Positions 1-8,645 of a DNA stretch of 64,000 nt are shown in pieces. This stretch comes from an uncultured Bacilli bacterium (lineage in GTDB: Bacteria > Bacillota_I > Bacilli_A > RF39 > UBA660). The notes below the pieces were generated by a model that worked only from the letters and a program-made list of their open reading frames with translations, was not told the DNA's origin and did not search any database. A program made the translations under genes and the position numbers. The stretch lies in the NCBI GenBank assembly GCA_934101495.1, contig CAKORG010000002.1, positions 1 through 64,000 on the forward strand. Reading direction: 5' to 3'. Every line of letters starts with the position of its first letter. The first letter of the stretch is position 1.

Positions 1-504
1 GAACTTGAAAAGATTATTGCAGATGATGATAATGTGGAAATCTATGTATTTACTAACAAAATATTATTTGTTTATAAAAATATTTATGTTCAAAGTAATT
101 TACTTAGTGGAAGTTATCCAGAAACTAGTCACTTTATTCCAAATGACTTTGCATATATGATAAATTTAAATATGAAAGAATTCTATGATGCAGTTGATAG
201 AGCAGCACTACTTGCTCAAAATAAAGAAAAAAATATTATAAAGATGCATATTCAAGATAAAGATATGGTTATTACTTCAACAAGTAATGAATTGGGTAAT
301 GCTGAAGAAAAATTACATATAGATAGTAATAATAAAGAAAAGATTGAAATATCTTTCTCAAGTAAGTTTATGATGGATGCATTAAAAGTTATTAAAGAAG
401 ATAATATTTTACTACTTCTTAATACTGATGATAAGCCAATTTTGATTAAACCTGTTACTGATGAATCACTTACTGAGCTTATTTTACCTATTAAAACATA
501 TTAA
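1..504 (+). CDS. dnaN: DNA polymerase III beta subunit (sliding clamp), C-terminal part
   Basis: The frame is open from base 1, so the 5' part of the gene lies left of the window; about 167 residues are present. The protein ends in a clamp-like tail (LNTDDKPILIKPV, then LTELILPIKTY) of the form seen at the end of bacterial beta clamps. The clamp encircles DNA and tethers the replicative polymerase. Its position before recF-gyrB-gyrA matches the conserved dnaA-dnaN-recF-gyrBA origin cluster, so dnaA and oriC should lie just upstream. An intrinsic terminator follows 15 bases after the stop. Confidence 0.9.
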   Translation, partial: ELEKIIADDDNVEIYVFTNKILFVYKNIYVQSNLLSGSYPETSHFIPNDFAYMINLNMKEFYDAVDRAALLAQNKEKNIIKMHIQDKDMVITSTSNELGNAEEKLHIDSNNKEKIEISFSSKFMMDALKVIKEDNILLLLNTDDKPILIKPVTDESLTELILPIKTY

Positions 505-518
505 TTTTAATGAAAATT

Positions 519-546
519 GAACAAATTTGTGTTTGTTCTTTTTTTT
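519..546 (+). terminator. Intrinsic terminator after dnaN
   Basis: A 7-bp perfect stem (GAACAAA at 519-525 with TTTGTTC at 532-538), a 6-base loop and a run of T. It ends the dnaN transcript. It also lies inside the upstream extension of the next reading frame, which argues that this extension is not translated. Confidence 0.8.
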
Positions 547-605
547 CGACAAATTTTACACTTTCTTTGTGTTATGATAACAAATTAATGAAGGAGGTGC
601 TCATT

Positions 606-1028
606 TTGTTTAAAATTGATAAGGAAGTTCTTATGATTGATTATGATGGGCTTAATACAAATGTTACAACTACTTATGGGGATGTAGTTTTTAGGGGAAA
701 TAATATTAAAAATATTTTAATTGAGAGCTGCATTAGTTTTGGAAGTAGTTTAAATGGCAGAATAAAGGGAAGTAAATGGGCTTTAAAAAGTAAATATAAG
801 CTGCCAATTGTAGTTAGTGAGAAAGAAAAATTAGTGTTTTTCCCTGTTAAAGAGATGGGAAGAGAAATATGGGTTAATTTTGATATGATAAAAGAAGTAA
901 AAAAGAATAAAAATGTGGTAAAAGTAGAGTTTAAAAATGGTTTAAAAGTGGATATAAATGTAAGTTATACAATTTTTAATAACCAAGTTTTGAAAGCTAG
1001 TAGATTGTGGATAATTTTTTTAACATAA
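606..1028 (+). CDS. ComK-family competence transcription factor, short form
   Basis: A 140-residue protein read from TTG at 606, chosen because a strong Shine-Dalgarno sequence (AAGGAGGTG at 591-599) sits just upstream while the longer frame crosses the dnaN terminator. It shares ComK landmarks: C-x-S-FGSS-x-x-GR near residue 40, K-x-PI-V-V, a VFFPV segment, then V-x-F-x-NG and SY-x-x-FNNQ. ComK of B. subtilis activates DNA-uptake genes. This copy ends soon after the SY-FNNQ block, about 50 residues short of the B. subtilis protein, whose C-terminal tail is involved in oligomerisation. It occupies the slot where many Bacilli carry the S4-domain gene yaaA. The family call is fairly secure; that it acts as a competence master regulator is inference. 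Confidence 0.7.
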   Translation: MFKIDKEVLMIDYDGLNTNVTTTYGDVVFRGNNIKNILIESCISFGSSLNGRIKGSKWALKSKYKLPIVVSEKEKLVFFPVKEMGREIWVNFDMIKEVKKNKNVVKVEFKNGLKVDINVSYTIFNNQVLKASRLWIIFLT

Positions 1029-1052
1029 ATGTGAAAAAAAAGTAACTTTTTC

Positions 1053-1081
1053 TTTAAAATGGGGCTAGATTGTGATATAAT
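1053..1081 (+). promoter_or_regulatory. Candidate sigma-A promoter for recF-gyrB-gyrA
   Basis: TTTAAA at 1053-1058, a 17-base spacer, and an extended -10 (TG-A-TATAAT) ending at 1081. It lies in the gap between the comK-like gene and recF, about 70 bases before the recF start. Confidence 0.6.
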
Positions 1082-1149
1082 TAGTATGTGTATAGGTATA
1101 CCAAAATAGCTTTAATTTTTAATATAGGGCTACTTAAGGGGGTAAATTA

Positions 1150-2238
1150 ATGAAAATCGATAGTTTAAGTTTGATGAACTTTAGAAATTATGAAACATTA
1201 AATATCTCTTTTGGAAACCTTAATATTATATATGGGTTAAATGGCAGTGGAAAAACTAACATTGTGGAAGCTATATATATGCTAGCACTAACTAAATCAT
1301 TTAGAATAAATAATGATAAGATTATGATTAAGAAAGGAAAAATAAAGGCTAAAATTAAGGGAAATGTTTTAAAAAAAAATGATGAAAATGAATTTGGTGT
1401 AGAAATAAGTAATGATGGAAAAATTGTTGCCATTAATGGAGAAAAGCAAGATAAAGTAAGTGATTATGTATCTAGAATTAATGTTATTTTGTTTAATCCA
1501 AGTGATACAAGATTAATAGATGATGCACCAAGTGAAAGAAGAAAAATGCTTAATATTGAAATAAGTCAGATTTATAAGGAATATTTATTGGTTCTAACAA
1601 ATTATCAACGTATTTTAAAACAGAGAAACTTTTATATTAGGGGAATGTATATTAATGGAAGTTATACTAGTGAATATTTAGATATTTTAACTAAAAAGCT
1701 GGTTGAATATGGGAAAGTTATTTGTAAATATAGACAAGATTTTATAGATAATATAAATAAATATATTAAAAGCAATTATGAGAAAATATTTGGTAGTGGA
1801 ACTTTAAAAATAAGATATGTTTCAACATTTAAAAATAAAAGTGAAGATGATTTAATTAAGAGATTTAAAGATAATTATCAAAAAGAACTTAGTGTAGGTA
1901 AGACTTTAGAAGGAATTCATCATGATGATATTATGTTTATTCTTGATAACAATAATTTGAAAGAATGGGGAAGTGAAGGCCAAAGAAAGAATGCTATTAT
2001 TTCCTTTAAACTTGCAGAAATTAATGTTATTAATGAGATAAAAGGTTATTATCCAATACTTATTTTAGATGATTTGTTTAGTGAACTTGATAAAGAAAAG
2101 ATTACTAATTTACTGGGTATGCTTGATAGGAATGTTCAGACGTTTATAACGACGACGGATTTAAAGAATATTAGTAAAAAAGTAATTAAAGATGCAAAAA
2201 AAATTAAAGTTTGTGATGGTGCAATTGAGGAGGAGTAA
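1150..2238 (+). CDS. recF: DNA replication and repair protein RecF
   Basis: A 362-residue SMC-like ATPase of normal RecF length that acts with RecO and RecR to load RecA on gapped DNA. The N-terminus shows the family start (SLSLMNFRNYE) followed by a Walker A (GLNGSGKTN at about residue 30). Near the C-terminus are the signature (WGSEGQRK) and a Walker B with the following acidic region (ILILDDLFSELD). SD GGGG lies just before ATG at 1150. The gene is 3 bases from gyrB and probably cotranscribed with both gyrase genes from the 1053-1081 promoter. Confidence 0.95.
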   Translation: MKIDSLSLMNFRNYETLNISFGNLNIIYGLNGSGKTNIVEAIYMLALTKSFRINNDKIMIKKGKIKAKIKGNVLKKNDENEFGVEISNDGKIVAINGEKQDKVSDYVSRINVILFNPSDTRLIDDAPSERRKMLNIEISQIYKEYLLVLTNYQRILKQRNFYIRGMYINGSYTSEYLDILTKKLVEYGKVICKYRQDFIDNINKYIKSNYEKIFGSGTLKIRYVSTFKNKSEDDLIKRFKDNYQKELSVGKTLEGIHHDDIMFILDNNNLKEWGSEGQRKNAIISFKLAEINVINEIKGYYPILILDDLFSELDKEKITNLLGMLDRNVQTFITTTDLKNISKKVIKDAKKIKVCDGAIEEE

Positions 2239-2241
2239 AAA

Positions 2242-4164
2242 ATGAAAGAAACACATTATACTGATAATGATATACAGGTTTTGGAAGGGCTTGAAGCTGT
2301 TCGTAAAAGACCTGGGATGTATATAGGTTCAACAGGAGAAAGAGGGCTTCATCATTTAGTTTGGGAAATTGTAGATAATGCAGTTGATGAAGCTTTAGCT
2401 GGGTTTTGTGATGATATTGAGGTTATGATAGATAAAGGTGATATCATTGAGGTTAGAGACGATGGTAGAGGTATGCCAACTGGTATAAATGCTAAGACAG
2501 GTTTATCAACAGTTGAGACAATATTTACTGTACTGCATGCTGGTGGTAAATTTGGCGGTGAAGGTTATAAGGTTTCTGGAGGTCTTCATGGTGTTGGTGC
2601 TAGTGTTGTTAATGCTTTATCAAAATGGTTAGAAGTTAAAGTTTATCGTGATGGAAATGTATACTATCAAAGATTTGAAAATGGTGGAAAACCTGTTGAA
2701 GATTTAAAAATAATTGATAGTTGTGATGCAGAGAGGACTGGAACTACAGTTAGATTTAAACCTGATGAAGAAATATTTACGGAAACAACTGTATATAACT
2801 ATGATACTTTATATAAAAGATTACAAGAAATTGCATTTTTAAATAAAGGACTTAGAATTAATCTATATGATTTAAGAGAAACTGTAGAAAAACATGATAC
2901 TTTCCTTTATAATGGAGGAATTATTGAATATGTTGCAATGCTTAATAAGAGTAAGACACCAATTCATGATGACATTATATACATGGATGGTTCTGAAAAT
3001 GGGATTGAACTTGAAGTAGCTTGTCAATATAATGAAACTTATTCACCAAGTATTTATTCATTTACAAATAATATTAATACTTATGAAGGTGGTACTCATG
3101 AAGATGGAGTTAAAGCTGCCCTAACTAAAGTTATTAACAATTATGCTAAGAATGCTAAGATTTTAAAGGAAAATGATGCTGCTTTAATTGGGGAAGATTG
3201 CCGTGAAGGTTTAACAATGATTATTAGTTGTAAACATCCTGATCCTCAATTTGAAGGACAAACTAAGACTAAACTTGGTAATACTGAAGTAAGAAAAATA
3301 GCAAGTGATGTATTTTCTCAAGGTTTTGAAAGATTTTTAATGGAAAATCCTAATGAAGCTAGAATAATTGTTGAAAAATGTATTAGTGCTTCACGTGGAA
3401 GAATTGCGGCAAAGAAAGCAAGAGAAGCCACAAGAAGAAAAAGTGACTTAGATATAGTTAATTTTGGTGGAAAACTTGTTGATTGTAAAGAAAAAGACCC
3501 AAGTGTTTGTGAAATATTCCTAGTCGAAGGGGACAGTGCCGGTGGTTCTGCGATTAAGGGAAGAAATAGTATGACTCAAGCTATACTTCCACTTAAAGGT
3601 AAAGTTTTAAATGTTGAAAAAGCAAGACTTGATAGAGCTTTAAGTAATGATGAAATTAAAACAATTATTACGGCTTTTGGTACTGGTATTGGACAAGAAT
3701 TTGATTTAAGTAAAATGAGATATCATAAAGTTATTATCATGAGTGATGCCGATGTCGATGGTTCTCACATTAGAGTACTTCTTTTAACATTATTTTATCG
3801 TTTCTTTAAACCAATTGTGGAAGCTGGTTATGTTTATGCTGCTCAACCACCATTATATTGTATTAAACATGGACAAACTATTAAATATGTTTTAAATGAT
3901 GATGAAAGAGATGAATATATTAAAGGCTTAAATGAAAAAAATATTAGATATGATATAGCAAGAATGAAAGGTTTAGGGGAAATGGATGCTGAAGAATTAA
4001 ATGAAACAACTATGGATATTGATCATAGAATTCTTCGTAAAATAACTGTGGAAGATGCTATTAGTGCAGATGCTGCATTTAGTAAATTAATGGGTGAAGA
4101 AGTTGAACCTAGACGTAAGTTTATTGAAGAAAATGCAACTTATGCAAAGAATTTGGATTTTTAG
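2242..4164 (+). CDS. gyrB: DNA gyrase subunit B
   Basis: A 640-residue ATPase subunit of gyrase. It shows the GHKL ATP-binding elements ([33 protein letters not shown]), the transducer domain, then the Toprim metal-binding residues ([11 protein letters not shown] and [10 protein letters not shown]) and the C-terminal GLGEM region. Length and order are normal for the Gram-positive short form. AGGAGG lies before the start inside the recF 3' end, and gyrA follows after 9 bases with its own AGGAGG. Confidence 0.97.
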   Translation: MKETHYTDNDIQVLEGLEAVRKRPGMYIGSTGERGLHHLVWEIVDNAVDEALAGFCDDIEVMIDKGDIIEVRDDGRGMPTGINAKTGLSTVETIFTVLHAGGKFGGEGYKVSGGLHGVGASVVNALSKWLEVKVYRDGNVYYQRFENGGKPVEDLKIIDSCDAERTGTTVRFKPDEEIFTETTVYNYDTLYKRLQEIAFLNKGLRINLYDLRETVEKHDTFLYNGGIIEYVAMLNKSKTPIHDDIIYMDGSENGIELEVACQYNETYSPSIYSFTNNINTYEGGTHEDGVKAALTKVINNYAKNAKILKENDAALIGEDCREGLTMIISCKHPDPQFEGQTKTKLGNTEVRKIASDVFSQGFERFLMENPNEARIIVEKCISASRGRIAAKKAREATRRKSDLDIVNFGGKLVDCKEKDPSVCEIFLVEGDSAGGSAIKGRNSMTQAILPLKGKVLNVEKARLDRALSNDEIKTIITAFGTGIGQEFDLSKMRYHKVIIMSDADVDGSHIRVLLLTLFYRFFKPIVEAGYVYAAQPPLYCIKHGQTIKYVLNDDERDEYIKGLNEKNIRYDIARMKGLGEMDAEELNETTMDIDHRILRKITVEDAISADAAFSKLMGEEVEPRRKFIEENATYAKNLDF

Positions 4165-4173
4165 GAGGTTAAT

Positions 4174-6687
4174 ATGGATCATAGTAGAGATAGATTACAA
4201 GAAAATAATATTGTAAGTGAAATTGAATCGTCTTTTATTGAATATTCAATGAGTGTTATTATTTCCAGAGCTTTGCCGGATTTAAGAGATGGTTTAAAGC
4301 CAGTTCATAGAAGAATTATCTATGACATGTTAGAAAATGGTTTGACACCAGATAAAAAACATCGTAAAAGTGCTACGATAGTTGGGGATGTTATGGGGAA
4401 ATATCACCCACATGGTGACTCATCAATATATGATGCTATGGTAAGAATGGCACAAGACTTTAATTATCGTTATTTACTTGTTGATGGACATGGTAACTTT
4501 GGTAATATTGAATATCCTAGAGCTGCTGCTTATCGTTATACTGAAAGTAAGCTTGCTAAGATTTCAATGGAACTTTTAAGAGATATCAACAAAAACACTG
4601 TTAATTTTGTACCAAATTATGATGATTCTACGGTAGAACCTGAAGTTTTACCTTCAAGATTTCCAAATATTTTAGTAAATGGAACAATGGGTATTGCTGT
4701 TGGTATGGCCACAAATATTCCACCACATAATTTAGGTGAAGTTGTTGATGGTTGTATTGCTTATATTGATAACCCTGATATTACTACGGAAGAGTTAATG
4801 CAACATATTAAAGGACCTGATTTTCCAACTGGTGGTATTATTTTAGGTAATTCTGGAATAAAGAAAGCTTATGAAACTGGTAGAGGTTCTATAACTATTA
4901 GGAGTAAAGCCACAATTGAAGAAAAAAATGGAAGACATTATATTGTTATTGAAGAAGTTCCTTATGGTGTTAATACATTAGATTTAAAACAAAAAGTAGC
5001 TGATTTAGTACATAGCAAAGTACTTGAAGGTATTACTGATTATCATACTGATTTAAAAGATGGTATTAAAATAACTATAACACTTAAGAAAGATGCTAAT
5101 CCTCAAGTAGTTTTAAATAATTTATATAAGCATACGGCTTTTCAAACAACTTTTGGTATTATTTTCTTGATGCTTGATAAAGGTGTACCTAGAACTTTAG
5201 GTTTAAAAGATATAATTAGTAAATATGTAGATTATCAACAAGAAGTTATTATTAGAAGAACTCAATTTGAATTAGATAAAGCTGAAAAGAGAGTACATAT
5301 CTTAGAAGGTTACCAAATTGTATTTGATAATATCGATGAGGTTATTAAAATTATTAAAGAGTCTAAGGCTGATGGTGAAGCAAAGCTTAAGTTAATGGAA
5401 CGTTTTGGATTAACTGAAGCTCAAACTGATAATATTCTAGAAATGAAATTACGTCGTTTAACGGGTCTAGAACGTGAAAAGATTGAAGAAGAACTAAATG
5501 CATTAAGAATCGAAATAGAACGCTTACGTGGCATTTTAGCTGATAATAATAAGGTGTTAGGCATCATTAAAGATGAAATGACTGAAATTAAAAATAAATA
5601 TGGTGACGAAAGACGTACTAAGATTGATATGACTGCGGTTGATTATATTGAAGATGAGTCATTAATTCCAGAAGAAAATATATTGGTAGTACTTACTAAC
5701 AAAGGTTATATTAAGAGAACTACTGCTGATACATTTAAGTCACAAAATAGAGGTGGTGTTGGAATTAAGGGAATGTCTACGAATGATGAAGACTTTGTTG
5801 AACACATGATTAACTTATCAACACATGATTATATCTTGTTCTTCACTGATAAAGGTAAGGTTTATAGACTTAAAGGTTATGAAATTCCTGAGTTTTCACG
5901 TCAATCTAAGGGTATTCCAATTGTTAACTTACTTCAAGTTGAAAAAGATGAAAGAGTAAATGCTGTTATTCAAATAAGTCGAAATGAGGATAGTAAATAC
6001 TTGTTATTTGCAACCGAAGCTGGGGTAGTTAAGAAAACATTAATAAGTGAATTTGATAACATTAGAAATAGTGGTAAGATTTGTATTTCTTTAAGAGAAA
6101 ATGATAAACTTATTGGTGTTAAAAAGACAACAGGTAATGAATTGGTACTTCTTGGTAGTGATAGTGGTAGAATGGTTAAGTTTAATGAAGATGAAATTAG
6201 AGTTATGGGACGTACTGCTTCCGGTGTTCGTGGTATTTCATTAGATGGAAGTAAGTGTATTTGTTCTGAAATTGTTAAAGAAGAAGATACTATACTTCTT
6301 GTAACTGAAAAGGGTTATGGAAAACAAACTAAGGTTAGCGAATACCGTCAAACTAGAAGAGGTTCTAAAGGTGTTAAAGCTATGAATATTACTGAAAAGA
6401 ACGGTAATTTAGTAAGTGTTAAGATTGTTCATGAAGGTAAAGAACTCGTTATCATGACAAACTCTGGTATGACAATGAGAATGCCACTTGATCAAATATC
6501 TATTCTTGGTAGAGTTACGCAAGGTTTAAGACTTATTAATTTAAAAGATAATCAAAAGGTATCTACGATTAGTTTAGTAGATAAGACAGAGGAAGAAACT
6601 TCTGAAGAAAACACAGAACAATGTGAAAATGTTGCTCAAAATGAACCAAAAGTAACCGAAAATATTCAAAATACTGAGGCTGAATAA
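4174..6687 (+). CDS. gyrA: DNA gyrase subunit A
   Basis: An 837-residue gyrase breakage-reunion subunit. The catalytic tyrosine is Tyr122 in the RYTE motif. In the quinolone-binding region the residues equivalent to E. coli Ser83 and Asp87 are both present (HPHGDS and YD), so nothing suggests target resistance. The C-terminal half carries beta-pinwheel repeats and a GyrA box-like element ([10 protein letters not shown]). The last 30 residues are an acidic Glu/Asn/Thr-rich tail. The stop codon overlaps a small intrinsic terminator, and a long non-coding locus follows. Confidence 0.97.
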   Translation: MDHSRDRLQENNIVSEIESSFIEYSMSVIISRALPDLRDGLKPVHRRIIYDMLENGLTPDKKHRKSATIVGDVMGKYHPHGDSSIYDAMVRMAQDFNYRYLLVDGHGNFGNIEYPRAAAYRYTESKLAKISMELLRDINKNTVNFVPNYDDSTVEPEVLPSRFPNILVNGTMGIAVGMATNIPPHNLGEVVDGCIAYIDNPDITTEELMQHIKGPDFPTGGIILGNSGIKKAYETGRGSITIRSKATIEEKNGRHYIVIEEVPYGVNTLDLKQKVADLVHSKVLEGITDYHTDLKDGIKITITLKKDANPQVVLNNLYKHTAFQTTFGIIFLMLDKGVPRTLGLKDIISKYVDYQQEVIIRRTQFELDKAEKRVHILEGYQIVFDNIDEVIKIIKESKADGEAKLKLMERFGLTEAQTDNILEMKLRRLTGLEREKIEEELNALRIEIERLRGILADNNKVLGIIKDEMTEIKNKYGDERRTKIDMTAVDYIEDESLIPEENILVVLTNKGYIKRTTADTFKSQNRGGVGIKGMSTNDEDFVEHMINLSTHDYILFFTDKGKVYRLKGYEIPEFSRQSKGIPIVNLLQVEKDERVNAVIQISRNEDSKYLLFATEAGVVKKTLISEFDNIRNSGKICISLRENDKLIGVKKTTGNELVLLGSDSGRMVKFNEDEIRVMGRTASGVRGISLDGSKCICSEIVKEEDTILLVTEKGYGKQTKVSEYRQTRRGSKGVKAMNITEKNGNLVSVKIVHEGKELVIMTNSGMTMRMPLDQISILGRVTQGLRLINLKDNQKVSTISLVDKTEEETSEENTEQCENVAQNEPKVTENIQNTEAE

Positions 6688-6700
6688 GCCTTTTTATTTT
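6677..6700 (+). terminator. Intrinsic terminator at the end of gyrA
   Basis: A 5-bp stem (AGGCT at 6677-6681, AGCCT at 6687-6691) with a T-rich tail. The stop codon lies in the loop. Confidence 0.6.
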
Positions 6701-6869
6701 GAATTATTGCGTATATACAATGTATAATTCAATAATTTTTATAATAAAAATCCATTATTTTGGCTGAAATATGCCAAATATTTTTTATCTTTATTATCTA
6801 ATGTATGAGTTATCAACATAATTTTTGATTTGAATAAAACCGGTTATTTAATTTTTTATTTCATATTTA

Positions 6870-6885
6870 TGTTTCACGTGAAACA
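6870..6885. promoter_or_regulatory. parS site 1
   Basis: TGTTTCACGTGAAACA, a perfect 16-bp palindrome, the known core of ParB/Spo0J-binding parS sites. Confidence 0.9.
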
Positions 6886-7000
6886 TTTATTTAACATTGT
6901 TTAATTATCCTATTGTTTATTTTTTCACTTAATTATTTTAATTTACTTTTAAATTATATTATATCATTTTATGAAGTTATTTATTTATAATATGTCTGAA

Positions 7001-7016
7001 TGTTTCACGTGAAACG
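7001..7016. promoter_or_regulatory. parS site 2
   Basis: TGTTTCACGTGAAACG, one base off the perfect palindrome at its outer edge. Confidence 0.87.
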
Positions 7017-7158
7017 TTTAGTTATAACATTTTAATATTTTAATAGTTTTGTTATATTTTTATAATAATTAATAATTTTTAATTAATATTATAATTATAA
7101 TTACTATTATTTTATTATTTTATTTATAACATTGTTATTATTTACTATGATATTTTAA

Positions 7159-7174
7159 TGTTTCACGTGAAACA
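7159..7174. promoter_or_regulatory. parS site 3
   Basis: TGTTTCACGTGAAACA, perfect palindrome. A DnaA-box-like TGTTGATAA follows at 7178-7186. Confidence 0.9.
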
Positions 7175-7250
7175 TCGTGTTGATAACATGTTAATTTTTA
7201 CATTTTTATATAATAATTATTATTTATAATTATTTTTACGATTATATTTA

Positions 7251-7266
7251 TGTTTCACGTGGAACA
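7251..7266. promoter_or_regulatory. parS site 4
   Basis: TGTTTCACGTGGAACA, which is exactly the reverse complement of the canonical B. subtilis parS. A TGTTGATAA word follows at 7268-7276. Confidence 0.92.
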
Positions 7267-7335
7267 TTGTTGATAATCGGTTATTAATTATATAATAAGC
7301 TAATTATTATAGTAAAATAATTCTATATTTCATGA

Positions 7336-7351
7336 TGTTTCACGTGAAACA
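7336..7351. promoter_or_regulatory. parS site 5
   Basis: TGTTTCACGTGAAACA, perfect palindrome. Confidence 0.9.
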
Positions 7352-7437
7352 TCTGTTAGTAACTTGTTTGTATTCTATAATTGGTTTTATCTTGATAAAA
7401 CTTTTATTTTTTATATCATTTGTAATAAACAATTTTA

Positions 7438-7453
7438 TGTTTCACGTGAAACA
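7438..7453. promoter_or_regulatory. parS site 6
   Basis: TGTTTCACGTGAAACA, perfect palindrome. Confidence 0.9.
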
Positions 7454-7542
7454 TTACGTTGATAATTAGTTACTAAGTACTTAATTAAGATTTACTTATG
7501 ACATAATCATCTTTTACAATTAATATATATAGCTAAAATATA

Positions 7543-7558
7543 TGTTTCACGTGGAACA
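7543..7558. promoter_or_regulatory. parS site 7
   Basis: TGTTTCACGTGGAACA, the exact B. subtilis-type parS read on the opposite strand. Confidence 0.92.
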
Positions 7559-7612
7559 TATATTATTTTGTGTTGATAGTTCGATGATAATAAGGTTTAT
7601 AATGTGTTTTAA

Positions 7613-7628
7613 TGTTTCACGTGAAACG
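7613..7628. promoter_or_regulatory. parS site 8
   Basis: TGTTTCACGTGAAACG, one outer base off the palindrome. Confidence 0.87.
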
Positions 7629-7762
7629 TTGTTAATTTACTAATAAATACCGCAATATTTTATTCGAATAAACGTATGTAACAACAAACAAATGTTTATT
7701 TAAAAACTTTTTTATTATATAACTATTATTTTGAAAGATTTTTATATATAATATAGCTTATA

Positions 7763-7780
7763 TTATTTCCCGGGAAATAA
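7763..7780. promoter_or_regulatory. Noc-binding-type palindrome 1
   Basis: An 18-bp perfect palindrome with core ATTTCCCGGGAAAT, the published B. subtilis Noc-binding consensus. It is the start of a roughly 32-bp direct repeat continuing into TTGGTTAACATAAT to about 7794, so the flank is conserved beyond the palindrome. Confidence 0.8.
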
Positions 7781-7919
7781 TTGGTTAACATAATGTTATA
7801 TTAAAAAGTATAAAAAAATAAATTTTTAAAATGTCACGATGTAAGTAATTAACTAGGACTGATGAGAGTTATAAATTTAAAATTTTTATAAAAATAATAA
7901 AAGTTATGTCTTATCAAAT

Positions 7920-7937
7920 TTATTTCCCGGGAAATAA
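7920..7937. promoter_or_regulatory. Noc-binding-type palindrome 2
   Basis: Second copy of the 18-bp ATTTCCCGGGAAAT palindrome, 157 bp after the first and followed by the same TTGGTTAACATAAT flank to about 7951. Confidence 0.8.
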
Positions 7938-8059
7938 TTGGTTAACATAATATTTAAAATAAGACAAAATTTTAATAAAGTTAGTATTTATCGAAGGATA
8001 TTTTGTATTTTTAAATTAGTTTTCTTAGTTATTAACATTATTTTTGTGCTTGATTATAC

Positions 8060-8088
8060 TTGACTTATTGATTATAATTTGATACTAT
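8060..8088 (+). promoter_or_regulatory. Sigma-A promoter of the SRP RNA gene
   Basis: TTGACT (8060-8065), a 17-base spacer and TACTAT (8083-8088). Seven bases after the -10 lies the G that opens the outer stem of the SRP RNA. Confidence 0.75.
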
Positions 8089-8094
8089 TTAGAC

Positions 8095-8174
8095 GTGCAA
8101 CAAATATGCTGTAACCTGGTCAGAATTGGAAAATAGCAGCCACATCAGCCTATGTTTGTGTGCACATTTTTTTT
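8095..8174 (+). ncRNA. ffs: Small bacterial signal recognition particle RNA (4.5S-like)
   Basis: The domain IV hallmarks are present: GGTCAG on one side and AGCAGCC on the other of a short hairpin with a GGAAAA apical region. The outer ends pair (GTGCA at 8095-8099 with TGCAC at 8161-8165, and ACAAATA with the TATGTTTGT side), giving one long hairpin of about 71 bases, followed by a run of T (to 8174) for termination. It binds Ffh to target membrane and secreted proteins. It is the short form without an Alu domain, unlike the long scRNA of B. subtilis. Location before dnaX is common in Bacillota. Confidence 0.88.
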
Positions 8175-8184
8175 GGAGGAAAAC

Positions 8185-8613
8185 ATGGATATAGAAATAT
8201 TTAATATTTTAATGGAAAATACTAATAAATCACTTGAAAATAACGACGTACCTGTTGGTGCAGTTATTGTTAAAGATGGACAAGTTCTTGCGTTTGGATA
8301 CAATACGCGTGAAAAAGTTCAAAATGTTCTAGGACATGCTGAAATAAATGCTATATTGGAAGCTCAAAAAGTTTTAAAAAATTGGAATTTAAGTGGTTGT
8401 GATTTATATGTTACATTAGTTCCTTGTTCCATGTGTTTAGAAATAATTAAACAAAGTAGAATAGATAATATTTATTATTTGCTTGATAAACCAACATTTA
8501 AAAGAGAATTTTATAAAACAAAGTTACAAAAAATTAACGATACTAATTATGAAAATAAATATGCAGAAATATTAAGTAATTTTTTTAAAAAATTAAGAGA
8601 AAAAAATAAATAA
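8185..8613 (+). CDS. tadA: tRNA adenosine(34) deaminase TadA
   Basis: A zinc-dependent deaminase of 142 residues that makes inosine at tRNA position 34. It has the zinc and proton-shuttle motif HAEINAI and the second zinc motif PCSMC, in the normal spacing, plus the N-terminal DVPVGAVIVKDG segment. ATG at 8185 is chosen because GGAGG lies directly before it; the earlier in-frame ATG at 8152 falls inside the SRP RNA. It is followed by dnaX. Confidence 0.92.
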   Translation: MDIEIFNILMENTNKSLENNDVPVGAVIVKDGQVLAFGYNTREKVQNVLGHAEINAILEAQKVLKNWNLSGCDLYVTLVPCSMCLEIIKQSRIDNIYYLLDKPTFKREFYKTKLQKINDTNYENKYAEILSNFFKKLREKNK

Positions 8614-8616
8614 CTG

Positions 8617-8625
8617 TGGTATAAT
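8617..8625 (+). promoter_or_regulatory. Candidate extended -10 promoter for dnaX
   Basis: TG-G-TATAAT at 8617-8625, between tadA and the AAGGAGG of dnaX. No good -35 is seen, which is tolerated with an extended -10. Confidence 0.4.
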
Positions 8626-8645
8626 TATTAGGTAAGGAGGTTTTC

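Larger units (their letters stand above)
6701..8059. other. Gene-free parS/Noc-site locus between gyrA and the SRP RNA gene
   Basis: About 1.36 kb of extremely AT-rich DNA with no credible reading frame on either strand. Its GC-containing islands are almost all 16-bp parS palindromes (eight copies, 6870-7628) and two 18-bp Noc-site palindromes (7763-7780 and 7920-7937). Three TTATCAACA words (6810-6818 on +, 7178-7186 and 7268-7276 on -) are one base from the DnaA-box consensus. The simplest reading is a loading zone for ParB/Spo0J and Noc close to oriC, used for chromosome segregation, SMC loading and placing division. Confidence 0.8.

Noticed and set aside
6870..7628. Repeated 16-bp units resembling a CRISPR array
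   Set aside because: Spacing varies from 70 to 158 bp, spacers are AT-rich filler without unique protospacer-like content, and each repeat is a parS palindrome; no cas genes nearby.
7859..7866. CTGATGAG, the conserved core word of hammerhead ribozymes, in the parS/Noc locus
   Set aside because: No GAAA box with flanking stems II and III can be placed around it, and no cleavage-site helix I is seen; in an AT-rich non-coding region a lone 8-base word is weak evidence.
8152..8184. Earlier ATG extending tadA upstream
   Set aside because: It lies inside the SRP RNA and its T-run; the ATG at 8185 has the ribosome site and fits the TadA N-terminus.
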